From Saturnia japonica (lineage: Eukaryota; Arthropoda; Insecta; Lepidoptera; Saturniidae), in contig CM065314.1 of the NCBI GenBank assembly GCA_033032175.1, positions 1,426,001 to 1,490,000 of the forward strand: DNA of 64,000 nucleotides. Direction: 5' to 3'. This document shows positions 9,901-20,632 of this stretch, in pieces; the first letter of the stretch is position 1; each line of letters starts with the position of its first letter. A program made the translations under genes and the position numbers. The notes under the pieces were generated by a model. The model had not been told where the DNA came from, did no database searches, and worked only from the letters and a program-made list of their open reading frames with translations.

Positions 9901-12900
9901 ATTGTTAATATAAAATAGGTACAATAATAATATATTAGTGGATGCACAGAGCTGAGGGAGTCACTTCCAGACATCACTATCATTCACATAATGAACCACC
10001 CTATAATAACCTTTTGACAGTAGAACCCGCTTGACATGGTCCTTGAAGCCTTTGTCTGGTAAATCAGTAATGTTCTTCCGGATCTCATTAATAGTTAAAT
10101 ATGTTTTGTCCAGGTGGCAGCTTTGCACGCTGTGGTGGGATCGCTACTCTTGGGCATCGTGGTGTTGGTAGTGGGGTTGGTGCAACTCTCACCTGGTGCT
10201 GAAGCGGCCCAACACCGTTATTATCTGATGGGAGCTGGTGCTACTCTCGTCTTTTCGGGTGTACTTGGAGCTGTGCTTAGGTAAGTAAACAATTGGTTTT
10301 TTTTTGTAGGTCACCACTTTAACGTTATTTATGGTAGCATGACATATTGATGGTACTAATCCTGGTGGTAAGAACAGCACAGTCCAAACACAACGGTGAC
10401 CACCGAGAGATCTAAATCTATCGACGGTTACCACTGTCATGCAGGCCTGCATATACACAAGCTGATTCAGAAACGCGACTTGTAAAATCTAGTCACTTTG
10501 ACAGACTTTTCACCACAAGCATGGTGGTCTCGACCCAGCCGAGCTGTACAGGTACCACTCTCTAAATCAGATTCAAAGAGTTTGGGCACAGATAGATTTA
10601 TTTGGAGATTTTTGTACAATTGAGGCACTCCGACCATTGGAACACCCTCGCCCTACAGGAGATCGTAGCGTTGTGTTCCTGCGGGAAGTAGGGTTCCCAG
10701 AGCTCCTTGATATAGGAGGGTTCAAGGTCGGTTAGTGATACCTATGGTACTACAATCGTCCGTACGCTACGGTAGCCGCTCACCATCAGGTGGGCCGTAT
10801 GCTTGTTTCCACACATGTTGTTTCCAAAATAAAATTGCTAATAGTCATACTTGGCGTTATATAATGTTGACGTCAAAAAGAGTAACATGCTAAACCTAAG
10901 ATAAGAACTGACCTTTTTCAGGCATCACTTGTTCATTTGTTAAACCCTAAACCAGATTAATAATTTGATTTCTTTGTAACCTTTTGTTGACGCCATTTTT
11001 TCTTATTAACTTACGTGTGGCGCGTAAGATTTTATACTTCCCTGATGAAGAAAACAAAATAACTAACCATGTTGTATCCTACTTGTCAACAACATTATGA
11101 ACTTAGCCATCTTCTATACAATTAATAAAATTGAAGTGTCTGTTTTTAATGTCAAAATAACAGCTTTTTACTAAATGCATATGAAAGTATATAAGGTACC
11201 TATATCAAAACACCCATTTTTAAATTTTTTGTCTGTCTGACTGTCTGTTTATTATGGTAATCTCCGAAACGATTTGACCGATTTTGACGGGACTTTCACT
11301 GGTAGATAATTAAATTTATAGGCAGTAACTTAGGCTATTTTTATTATCAATTTTGTTATATAAGGAACACTCTCCCACGGGCATTCTGTAGTCCACGTGA
11401 GCGGAGCCACGGGCACAGCTAGTCAATAATAATAATGCAAATAAATTTTACTTACTGACTTTTATATAACCGACTTCATAAAAAGGAGGCAGTTCTTTCT
11501 CAATACGAATGTTTTTTTTTTTTTATATATGTTCACTCATAGCTTCTTTGTTTATGAACCGATTTACATGATTTTGTGTTCGTTAGAAACGGGATACTTC
11601 GAGACTGGTCCAGTTTTAATTTTATTAACGTTGGGCTTCGACTTTTAAGATACACCAGGGAACTGAAACCATTGGATTTGCTTTTCTTTTTTTTTTGTAA
11701 AAAATTTGTCTTGTTTAACGCACGCCTAAAGATGTATAACTTAGGAAATTACACTTTAGACATTTGCAAAAACTCTTTTAACTTCTAAGAATAAAATCAA
11801 TCAATAGATAACTAAAGACAGACATTTACAGAATTGTAAAAGGTTAAAAGGGTCCTTTGAAATAGAAAATTATTCGTCTTGAAAATAGACTAAATCCGGA
11901 TCCTAATAGAATCTTTATCTAGTATTTGAATTGGAATCCGAGTCAATGTTAAAATACCTCGCCTCGAGGCAACCGGTTTCCTTTCTTTATTAAAGCTAAG
12001 TTTAAAGTTTTCAAAGCTTTTACTAAACTATTTAATATTCAACGAAAAGGTCAAAGAAACGATCTAAATCTCCAAGTTTATATCGAATTGATTGTTTCTT
12101 AAAATAACTCTGCTCCCAGGGATGGCATATATGCCAATTTTTCGTATATTTTTGTGACGTAAGGGAGCCAAGGGGTTAAAAATGGCAATTCGTTCTTCTC
12201 TTCTCGTTCGTTAATATTTGAAGATATCATATATCATCATTATATTAATACGTAAAGCAAAAACTTTGTACCCCTTTTTAGGTGTATTGCGTGCACGTAA
12301 GACTGTAAGATTTAGCATGATTAAAATTTATATGGAGAAGGGTGCAGAAAGCTACAATTTATCTATAATATCTGTTACTAATACATTAAATTCAATAAAT
12401 TAATACTGTGAATCCTAACCTGAACAGTGCCAGTGAACTTAGACCCCTTAAAATATTGACATTGTAATCAATGAAAAGTGACCGCAAGTGATATAATATT
12501 CATTATTTAGGTTCATACTACAAATGTCAAACAGAAAATAGTCTAAGATTAAATAGTCGCTGACCGAATTTCGATCATTGGGCGACCGCTAGTTTACATA
12601 ATTATTTAATCGTTGCTAACTCTTTTCTTTATGTTAGTGTAATAATTCGATTAAGGTTATTAGAAAAATAAAAGTTTAAAACCCGGAAAATTTGAGAATT
12701 TTGGAAAAACTGAAAGTGCTTTTTTCATTAATTATTTATGGACTCAAACGTTAACTCACGATTCGAATGAAGGATATGTGTATTTTTTTTTATAATTCTG
12801 GATGGATTTCAGGGGAAATAATCGGGATATGTGGTCGTGTTATTACATAAAAGGGTAGAAAAACGTCTTACAATAAATATTACCAAAGTTTTTTTCACAT

Positions 12901-14009
12901 GTTTTATCTCACTTATATAAAAACGTGGAGAATGCACTTAGCGCTTACATTTAAATAAGCTATGAGCTAACAAACACCCAACCTATTAGCTAAATTGAGT
13001 AAATGACGATCTACGTACAAATAATGGTTTTAATTCAATTTGTTTTATGTTGTTTTCGTTTATCGCTAATAGATATCCTAATGCATATTGTGTAACTGTA
13101 AATATAGCAGATATATAGTTTTCAACTTGTAGTTGATATTTGCGATACAGTCGGGCATATAGAGCCAAATAATATTTTAGTAGCACATATACATTGGGTG
13201 TTCACGTGACGTGAACAATTGGCGAGAAGGCTTCGTACACCTAGTATAATTTTATTTATATGTTTCGTATACTATAATGAAATAAATTAATATCGTGATG
13301 CAACCATAGTATATTGGGTAGAATATTTTCACCTCGTGCTCGCTAACTAGTTACCAGGCAAAATATAAAATACCTTTCGACATGCATCAACCGGTGTGTT
13401 TCGTTAAGAACCAGTCTCCTTCCAAGGCTTTGCATCTTCGACTATATCGTCATCTACCATTAGATGAGGATTATGGTCAAAAAAATCTATAAAAACATAC
13501 TTCTGGATTTAATTTGAACTATTATTCATAGTTATCCAGTGGAAGGATTCAGTGAAACATTTTTGATAACCTCATAAAATCTCCACAATAACCTTTATAA
13601 ATCAATTGAAATGTTTTCAATGTCATGTAGTCCAATCAAATCAATAAATCAGACAATATAAGAAGTTCTAATAATGCATATTTGAATCTCAGATTTACAA
13701 AGTAGAATATAAACTAATTGGGCCTATATTTTATGCTTTAATTTTTACATAAATTACAGATGCATATGCCTGCATTGGTTCAATCGGAAATTCAGGGAAG
13801 AGATGGCCGAGGAACATGAACACGTGTCGCACAAGAACGGCGTCAGTGTCGTCGAGAGCGGTCACGGCCGCGATAAGACCGGACGCGAGAAACCGGACAA
13901 GTCGGAGAAACCGGACAAAACCGAACAGAAGCCGAAACTGAAATCTCAAGCCAGCGTCGGTCGAGACATCGACTTGATCAAACAGCCATCAAGCGCAAGC
14001 GACACTTAA
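6869..14009 (+). CDS. Gene 1: small two-pass membrane protein, four exons
   Basis: Joined exons 6869-6910 (ATG at 6871), 7724-7932, 10114-10280 and 13760-14009 give a 221-residue protein. All junctions are GT/AG and the phases agree at each one. Residues 1-83 are Arg/Gly-rich and probably disordered. Two hydrophobic segments follow, about 84-106 (begins VAALHAVVGSLLLGIVVLVV) and about 118-139 (YYLMGAGATLVFSGVLGAVL). After them come a cysteine pair CICLHWF that could be acylated, and a highly charged tail (EEHEH, repeated EKPDK) ending SSASDT. With only two close membrane segments, both termini should face the same side, probably the cytosol. I do not recognise the protein and assign no function. 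The first exon is the least certain; without it the protein starts at 7729 with 206 residues, and further 5' exons may lie upstream. Confidence 0.75.
7400..7650. mobile_element. Fold-back/MITE-like element just upstream of gene 1 exon 2
   Basis: Inverted arms 7415-7439 and 7613-7636 share a perfect 15-bp core CGCTTCAACTAGATA plus flanking TTTCC. About 170 bp of unique sequence lies between them, with no coding capacity. I could not define target duplications, so the ends are approximate. It lies in the proposed intron 1, 70-90 bp from the exon 2 acceptor. Confidence 0.6.
7724..7932 (+). CDS. Gene 1 exon 2 (Arg/Gly-rich N-terminal region)
   Basis: The exon is a GC-rich island in AT-rich flanks, with acceptor AATTTTAG|CGAAG and donor GGAAAA|GTACGA. 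It encodes MIGAMPAVAVRHERRR, then a Gly-rich low-complexity run, then SPDHHRLRNELYVCGK, and ends in phase 0 directly before the first membrane segment. Its composition fits host coding sequence, not the surrounding repeats. If exon 1 is not used, the ATG at 7729 would be the start. Confidence 0.72.
8415..8645 (-). repeat. Poly(A) retroposon family R, partial copy
   Basis: It matches the reverse complement of the complete copy at 24948-25336: CTGACTAGACTGTTAGGC, GCTTTTACAGCTTCACCGTGG, the GGGGCGA block and ATTCGAGCTAACTA. It has decayed, has no tail left, and lies in intron 2 of gene 1. Confidence 0.75.
8860..9065 (-). repeat. SINE-like retroposon with B-box and GAAGGAAA core
   Basis: On the minus strand it carries GCAGGTTCACATCCCGG (similar to a pol III B-box), then GGTGATGGTGAAGGAAAGAA and GAGGAAACCTGAAGGC, a string of motifs I associate with lepidopteran SINE-like retroposons. 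It is divergent and lies in intron 2 of gene 1. Confidence 0.55.
9083..9737 (+). repeat. Dispersed LINE-tail family F, long copy
   Basis: It begins GAAGAGTTTGTTTGTTTGG, contains AGGATATAGGCTATATAACA and GCTGCGTGAATGGTTAAAGT, and ends after a CT-rich run in GACGCAGACGAAATTGCGCG. The same blocks occur inverted at 44450-44600, and related ends at 11195-11425, 33563-33925 and 53440-54150. The terminal block resembles a widespread lepidopteran LINE tail. It is noncoding. Confidence 0.65.
9900..10095 (-). pseudogene. LINE family L 3' end, copy 1 (C-terminal RT fragment)
   Basis: On the minus strand it reads NITDLPDKGFKDHVKRVLLSKG, then YYRVVHYVNDSDVWK and a TGA at 9961-9963, followed by 3' UTR. 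The same peptide tail recurs on the plus strand near 37020-37142, and a decayed copy ends near 47051. This is the extreme C-terminus of a non-LTR reverse-transcriptase ORF and lies inside intron 2 of gene 1. Confidence 0.8.
10114..10280 (+). CDS. Gene 1 exon 3 (both membrane segments)
   Basis: Acceptor TTTTGTCCAG|GTGGC and perfect donor CTTAG|GTAAGT. In phase 0 it encodes 55 codons plus two bases, with two hydrophobic stretches separated by a short polar loop (SPGAEAAQHR). Composition and third-position GC preference mark it as true coding DNA. A LINE fragment on the opposite strand (9900-10095) ends about 18 bp before the exon. Confidence 0.85.
10310..10490 (-). repeat. Dispersed retroposon family D, copy 2
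   Basis: It is the reverse complement of the 6375-6560 copy, including GTCGCGTTTCTGAATCAGC, GACAGTGGTAACCGTCG and TCTCGGTGGTCACCGTTG. It lies in intron 3 of gene 1. The 89-codon minus ORF across it has no conserved domain that I recognise. Confidence 0.7.
10530..10815 (+). repeat. Lepidopteran retroposon tail with GCTCACCATCAGGTGGGCCG
   Basis: It contains CTACAGGAGATCGTAGC, TCCTGCGGGAAGTAGGGTT, CGTACGCTACGGTAGCCG and CACCATCAGGTGGGCCGTA. The last block is very common at the end of retroposons in moths and butterflies. A shorter copy lies at 23480-23600. Confidence 0.7.
11195..11425 (+). repeat. LINE-tail family F, copy ending in CACGGGCACAGCTAGT
   Basis: It has GTAATCTCCGAAACGATTTG, ACCGATTTTGACGGGACTTTC, TAACTTAGGCTA and GTGAGCGGAGCCACGGGCAC, in the same order as at 53440-54150 and inverted at 33563-33925. 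Confidence 0.75.
12225..12600 (-). repeat. Dispersed repeat family E, copy 1
   Basis: It is the reverse complement of 52480-52825 and, for two thirds of its length, of 62260-62530. Shared blocks are CTAGCGGTCGCCCA, ATTCGACCAGCGACT, CAATATTTTGGGGGGTCTAAG-like, GTTCAATGGCACTGG-like and GCTTTCTGCACCCTTCT-like. It has no ORF and lies in intron 3 of gene 1. It could be a MITE or a LINE tail; terminal repeats are not clear. Confidence 0.75.
13760..14009 (+). CDS. Gene 1 exon 4 (charged C-terminal tail and stop)
   Basis: Acceptor ATAAATTACAG|A completes the split arginine codon from exon 3. It then reads CICLHWFNRKFREEMAEEHEH and a Lys/Glu/Asp-rich tail containing tandem EKPDK motifs, ending at TAA 14007-14009. 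The exon is clearly more GC-rich than its flanks. The tail is likely disordered and cytosolic. Confidence 0.85.
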
Positions 14010-17000
14010 ATCGCTGCTTTATAAAGCTGTTTCTGTATTACCAATTTAATGAGGTATCCCTTATCATAGATTTTCTTATTGCGTACAGTTTTTAAATTTA
14101 TGTGAGAATTCGAAAGAGTTGCAATTGATAACAAAAGAATGGGTACTGATAATGTTGTCAGCAGTTTTGCTAAGAATCTGTGAAAATCGAGTGACTAAGA
14201 GCAAAAATTTTATTAGTAGATTTTTTTTATCTTCTGTATGCATTATTTTCGCACTTTTGAGAATCGCTAAAGTCTATAGCAAACTTTTCAGCTACCCCAT
14301 AGCCTGCGACACAGTTTTACATTTAAAACAAGCAACGTAATATTGATTGCGGATTTTTAACATCATAAACAATTATTACATTTATATGTAGTAGGTACTT
14401 ATAAGGTATTAATTAGTGTGATATCATTAAGTTTATCATTATTATTTTATAAAGGTTATGTCCGAAGTCAGAGCCAAATCGTTTTACTACATGAGCACTA
14501 GAACCTATGCAAAGATCGGCTTATCACTGTTGCAACTTTTTTACGACTAAGCGGCAACACTTGCGCTGTTTTGTTCCAATAATGTGTGTTTTTGACAACT
14601 CGCAGTGGTACACCAGTCGATCCATTTTAGTTCTGAGGAATAGGAACGTATAATTTTATTGACTAACCTTCCTTTTTTTCTGAACCGACTACACCGTTAA
14701 CCTTAAAGGCCCTGGAGCTATTAGAGGTTTTGACAGCTTCACCGAGAAGGTGGCGTAGCGCATTCGGCACAGGGAATTCGTTTCTTACTTAGAACTGCGA
14801 TTCTGTTCGAAGTTGGTGATACATTGTTACAAACGGCAATTTTACCCACTTAATATCAGATGGAAGACAAGTACTTGCCATTACTTCATCCTTAAACAAA
14901 ATCTGGAAAACCACTATCGTATCTCAGTGCATATTTTCCTGTGAAATAACTAAAACATTGATTCCGGAGGCTTGTTGATGCATTTGAAGTCCTAGGTTCT
15001 ATCGCCTTGCCTTTGCCAAATAACTTACATTATATGATAGCACTCACTTTTATCAATCCCCGACGCAAACGGAGTGGTCTTATAAGTTTAACGTGTGCAT
15101 CTGTGTTGTAGGTACCAAACGGTTACTCCAATTTTGATCGAGATTTTCTTGTTTGAAAGGTATCTTGATCGAGAGTTTTCTTAGCTATGATTCAAGAAAA
15201 TCTTTTTAGCAGTTGAAAGATTATCAGCTCTTTTGTAGTTTCTAAATGGATTTTAGCCTTTTCCAAAGGTCTGGTCGCGACGTAATGTGATATTCTGTTA
15301 CCTACTTCAGTGATATTAGAAAGAGAAGGCAACCTTGACCTAATGCTGCAGGATCATCTGGAATCTGAAGGATACCCAACTCCTCACCAACTTAAAGTTT
15401 CACTGGAACGGTCTAAAATTTAAATGAATAGATTAGGTACTTGTGCGGGGGATTTCTTAAATTTTCAATTTCCATTGTGTTTTCTCAATCCCTTAGTTAT
15501 TGGATTAATAAAGTTGCCGTAATCATTATTTATCCTCTAAACTTTCGTGATCACTATGATTTTATATTACGATTGCATCATTTTAAGACATTTTGTAATA
15601 ATAACCTATCAAGGTCCCACTCTCAAGATGAGATCCAGTCGTTTTTTAATTCTTAATATCCGACCCCATACTTACTTCAATTCGAACCTAATTATAATTA
15701 AAATTAGTTCAATATCTACTAATTTTATTCTAAAATCTTACTGACAAATGACGTACAGCTTAAACCGGTGGCTCTAGAAACATAAAAATTTAAATAGCAG
15801 TTCCTTAAATTATTAATTAATTTTTGAAAATTCATTCTAAAGGTGTTAGAAACAGGATGATTCTTGAGATGTTGCCGATGGGAAATCCGATCGAGCATAC
15901 GGCTATTCTCTCTCACCCCCTTCCTGGTTATGAGTCCCGCATGGTGATGAGAATCGCCTTCCATATGTCCTCCACTTCTTTCTGTCCTTGACACCGTGTT
16001 TGGAATCTTTCTCCTCGTATCTAAACTAAACTACTATTCGAACGCAAAGGGAATATTGTAGTACCAAAACGAAATCTAAATGCCTACTCTAATCTACTTT
16101 AATAAAAAAATTGTAAGGAGAAAATATGTTCCATATATATTTACAAAGATACAGGGTAAGGTCGGCGAAGTTGAAGTGTATTTTATTTATGTTTGTTCGT
16201 GACGCCGCGCCGCACTTATTGCTCCCGTCTGTTTTCTAACTAATGAGGTTCGACTGAGTGAAACTTATTTCGGAGTTAGATATACTCGAAACGGTTCTTG
16301 AAATCGATCGGCTCAGATGATTGATTATGTTCGATAATGCTTCTCATTTCAATTTCATATCAAAATGATATTTCCACTTACAAGTGATTTTTTTTTAAGA
16401 ATTCTTACTGAAGACGGTTTTCTTGGGAATATGGTTTTAATTAATTTCATTACAATTTAATTAGATCTGCTACAAAAAGTAGTTAAATTACTTTTAAAAA
16501 ATACCTTTAGGTACGTAATTTATTTAAATGATTAATCGCATAACTTAATGTTTCGTTTCGAATCAAAACTTTGCGCCGATTCTGTGTAAGCCAAAATACA
16601 ATAATAATAACCAAAAAACTATTTTTATTCTAAAACCTTAACAACTCATTTTACAGTATACGAGTAAGTATAATCAAGATAAAATAAGTAAATGGACATG
16701 GTTTTTATGTGAAAATATCTAACAAAAATAAAGAAAATGTTATCATGTACCTACATCACTTTTGTTAATCATGTGCAAATGGTAAAAATACAAATCGTGT
16801 TCCAAAACGCGTTTTTATCACGATAGAATATTTTCATATGTATACACAACACATCAAAAAATAGTTATACAAGAAGCCATCTAATTTTACTGAATTAATT
16901 AAACGTCGGTCTACCGTTATCGCATCGCTGTGTGGCTCGCCTTACTAGATTCTCGATCTTTCGGTAGTCGCTGTTTTGTTTAGTTTAGTACAATCCCTCT

Positions 17001-17340
17001 CACCATCATCAAAATTTGTTAATCTTGCAAGCGTATTATCGTGATGCTCGTGGCGTACTCGTGACGTTTCTCCATCAGGTATCATATTATTTTTAACACC
17101 CTAAGAAGATGAATTTTCAATAATCCCTCCTAAGTCACACATCTAAATTAAATAAAGTTCACATGTACAAAATTTCATGATTTTACATCGACCGGGTTAA
17201 GCTGCGCATTGTCTATTAGCCCCTCTAATAGTTATAACATTCAAACGGGATCAAAAGACCCAATCTACGTATCTATAGAACGAATTACGTAAAACCAATT
17301 ACTGACAACACCCATACTAGAATATTAGGAGTGTTACTCG
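14010..17340. other. 3' flank of gene 1 and AT-rich noncoding DNA
   Basis: The 3' UTR of gene 1 should start here, but no strong AATAAA signal follows within several hundred bases. A partial family R retroposon on the minus strand lies at 14670-14780 (TTTTTTTCTGAACCGACTAC then CAGCTTCACCG). A stretch near 15850-15890 resembles 47650-47690 (CTTGAGATGTTGC-like). No further gene is supported. Confidence 0.5.
14670..14780 (-). repeat. Poly(A) retroposon family R, short 3' fragment
   Basis: Plus-strand poly(T) is followed by CTGAACCGACTACACCGTTA, GGCCCTGGAGC and GACAGCTTCACCG, the reverse complement of the 3' end of the complete copy at 24948-25336. Confidence 0.7.
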
Positions 17341-17352
17341 GTATCTTCTAAT

Positions 17353-17636
17353 TAGAGGTGGGCGATTATGAATGATGACTGAATTGAGATATGTACATAT
17401 TAAAAATGTAGAGTGGGAAACTAAACAAAAGGTCATTGGGTCATAATAATTACTAATTCTATCAAATTACTAACCTAGCATTACTAATTACTAATCGTAA
17501 TTCGATTATGAATGATCAGTCATCATCGAAATATCTACTAATATTAGTAATTGCTAATGGCTATAATGGAGATAACTCGAGAAATCTTCATTATCGAATA
17601 ATTACATTAGTTTATCTTCATAATCACCCACCGCTA
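17353..17636. mobile_element. hAT-type MITE, 284 bp
   Basis: The terminal inverted repeats are TAGAGGTGGGCGATTATGAA on the left and, as reverse complement of the right end, TAGCGGTGGGTGATTATGAA (18 of 20 identical). The flanks CTTCTAAT (17345-17352) and CTGCTAAT (17637-17644) form an 8-bp target duplication with one mismatch. An 8-bp duplication and a GGTGGGC terminus are hallmarks of hAT elements. The interior is AT-rich and noncoding, so mobilisation would have needed a transposase in trans. Confidence 0.85.
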
Positions 17637-17644
17637 CTGCTAAT

Positions 17645-20620
17645 ATGGGGACAACAAATAAATCGATCTCCATATTCAAATATCCGCCGCCGCCCCTCGC
17701 AACCCTTTAAAGAAAGGATATTGATCGAAAATTGTTTGTCCACCGAATAAATACAGTGATCGTGTATAAAACTTGATATAGGAAGCAGTGTTGTTAAAAA
17801 AATGATATTTATTTCGAGTTTAACACACAACCATTCGCAAGTGAACAAAAGAAATTCATTTCCGAGTAATAACATCACACGAATCAAAACCTAAAGATCT
17901 GCACAACAATAATAATTGAGACAGTAAAAGTTTATTATCGCGTCTATTCACAGAACTACAATAAAAAAAATTTATAATGCACTATAATAAAAGTATGTAA
18001 TTGTTTTAAAAATATGTTATATTCTGCATCTGAAATACTGGAATCCGCAATTGAAACGTTCGTGTGAACTTTAAAGTCTCGACTTTGAATGGATTTTATG
18101 AAAAACTTCCGATGTAACTGTAACTGTCCACCGAATATCGAAATATTAAAAAAAAAATAGACGAATATACCTACATATATTTTTTTTTCGAATAATGAAA
18201 CCCTAGTGAGGCTTATTTTCGTAGAACGGCATTTAAACGCAAACAAATATCCAAATTCGTTCTAAAACGTCTATTATAATTTTAGTATTAAATTTAATAT
18301 TTTCTACAATAATGATTACTTAGATGCAAAGAAAAGTCTTTGTTTTCCTTCATACATTTACAAGCAGAATCCTCTGGAAAAACCAGAAAAAATATGTCAG
18401 TTTGATTGATATGATTTCAAAAATTAAAAAAAAAAAAATGTATTTGGTAATTTAAATTAATGTTTAAACCATATAAATAAATAAAATGTAATAAATAATA
18501 TCGGAATAAGAGAAATGAGAAAACTTTTCTTGTTGGCGGACTACCTTAACATTGTCATATGTCGTGGAAGAACCCTAGTTGTTGTGTTCCAGTGCTCAAT
18601 TGAAGTTAATAACCTATTACTCGGCGATCATTGTTTCAATATGGTATTATGCGTTTATATAGTTAAATATAAGTACTTATATGACATTCTATACTTAAAT
18701 TAATTCGTTACATATCAATTCGAGTATGTCTTAAATTTTTTTCTTATATAATACATTTTTAAATTCAAAAGTTAACAGAGTAAAATGCTTTTGTGAAATT
18801 TACATAATTTGTATAATGCAAGTGTTTCAGAATTCGTAAATCCATAAATGTAGTAAAAATGCGATCATTCTATATTTTTCGATAATATCTCTCATAGAGT
18901 CAAAGACCGGCAAATAAACGGGTGTTAATCTCATCTTATATCCTGTATCCTCATAAAACTTTCTTGGTTCTTACATAGTCTTAAACTTCTTACCTAAAAA
19001 ACTAATAAAAATATTTTTTTCTGGCGTTTGGGGTTTTTAGCTAAAAAGTTCTATAAACTAGATAGCAAAAACTTTTATTATGTAAATATATCCTCTTCAT
19101 GAATTTAAACAATTTCTTACGATAATTTCTTTCATAAATTTTACATTATGTAAGAATTAACTTGAATTGTAATAAAATACATAATCAATAACAATAGATG
19201 TTAAAAATATTGTATATTTGATGTTGTCGTTCGATGTATTATGGGGATACCCAATATAATGTATGTATGTTTGTTTGTAATATGAGTGAAGAGTTGTTAC
19301 TTATAGATATTTGTCCGCTCTCTGGTCATTTCTGTTAATATTTGATTAAAGTAAGTGCATATATACAAGTTTGTTTGTACATCCTATGATTTTGAAGTCA
19401 AAACTTCTTTAGCATCTTTGTGATTTAAAAAGGCGATACTAAAAAGAGACAACACTCATCTCAACTTTAACATTATACAGACTTTTTATCTCGGCCTCCT
19501 CTTTGTACGTGTATATGCGCCTGTGTGTTACGAAGCCTTGGGAAAAGGCATCATAGCCAGCGTGGTGTATTATTCACGTGTATCATTTAGGTGAATGTAT
19601 TTACATTTTCTGAAGGTTTCAGTTCTACTGCGTGTGATATGCACACATGTTCTTTTTTCTTCTAATTTGCATTTATTAAATGAAATAAATGGAATTTTCC
19701 AAAGAGACTGACAAAGTGTTCTAAACTTTACAGTGAAATTATTTCGTATTTAATTTTCGTATACACACCCTGAATACAATATGAATTTACATAAACGTAA
19801 TATTTACTCGATTAAATAATAAAAACCTAGTTCTTTTGTAACCGAATATAATATTTTTGATTATGAATCAATGTTATAATATCTTTAATATTTCGGGTCC
19901 AATATTTGGTCCAGCGATGAAAAGAATGCTTGTAAATTATCAGAATATAATTTCTTTTTTTAATTTTAGTCCGCATGTATGAAATTTAAACAGTGTTTAT
20001 GTATTTAAATATAAGATTAGTGTTAACCGAATGTTATGAATACAAGGAGAGGTTGGATAATCGAAATCGGTTCGTTGAAAGTGATTGTATTAAAACTGAA
20101 AGTCAAAATTATCGGATAACGGAACAGTTCATTCATGGAAGAGTGAATTTGTGTACAGAGTAACATCGCGAGTAATAATTTCAAAATGAGTGAGGAACTT
20201 GTACCTTTTGATGAATAACGAAGACATTGTATTTTGTGCTTGGTATCCGTGTTCTAACTTAAGTATTCCATATATTATATTATACGATATTATAATATTA
20301 TGTTACTCGGTGTCGTAGTTTAAGGATAATAAATAAACAGTTGATAACTCATCGGTAGTATTGTATTTATATATTATAATAATTTGCGTTATTTTAGCTT
20401 TTGCTCTAAACACTTTGATAACGTTGCCAAATTTAATTACTGTATTATTCGCGACATAATAAAATATAAAATCATAAGGTATAAATTCATTTGTAAGTGG
20501 AGAAAATAAATCAATTCATACATAATATGAAATGCTTCGTAGCATTTTAAACGAAGCCGAATTATTAATGTAGTTAATATTGTTAAAAGGTTTAATCAGT
20601 TTTATCACCGTGCCAAAGAT
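17645..20620. other. AT-rich noncoding DNA
   Basis: No gene is supported. A repeat near 19390-19680 (AAAACTTCTTTAGCATC and GGTTTCAGTTCTACTGCGTG) matches 42690-43130 and, in part, 58475-58500. The ORFs in this interval are AT-rich and unremarkable. Confidence 0.5.
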
Positions 20621-20632
20621 TTTGGTTTGATC

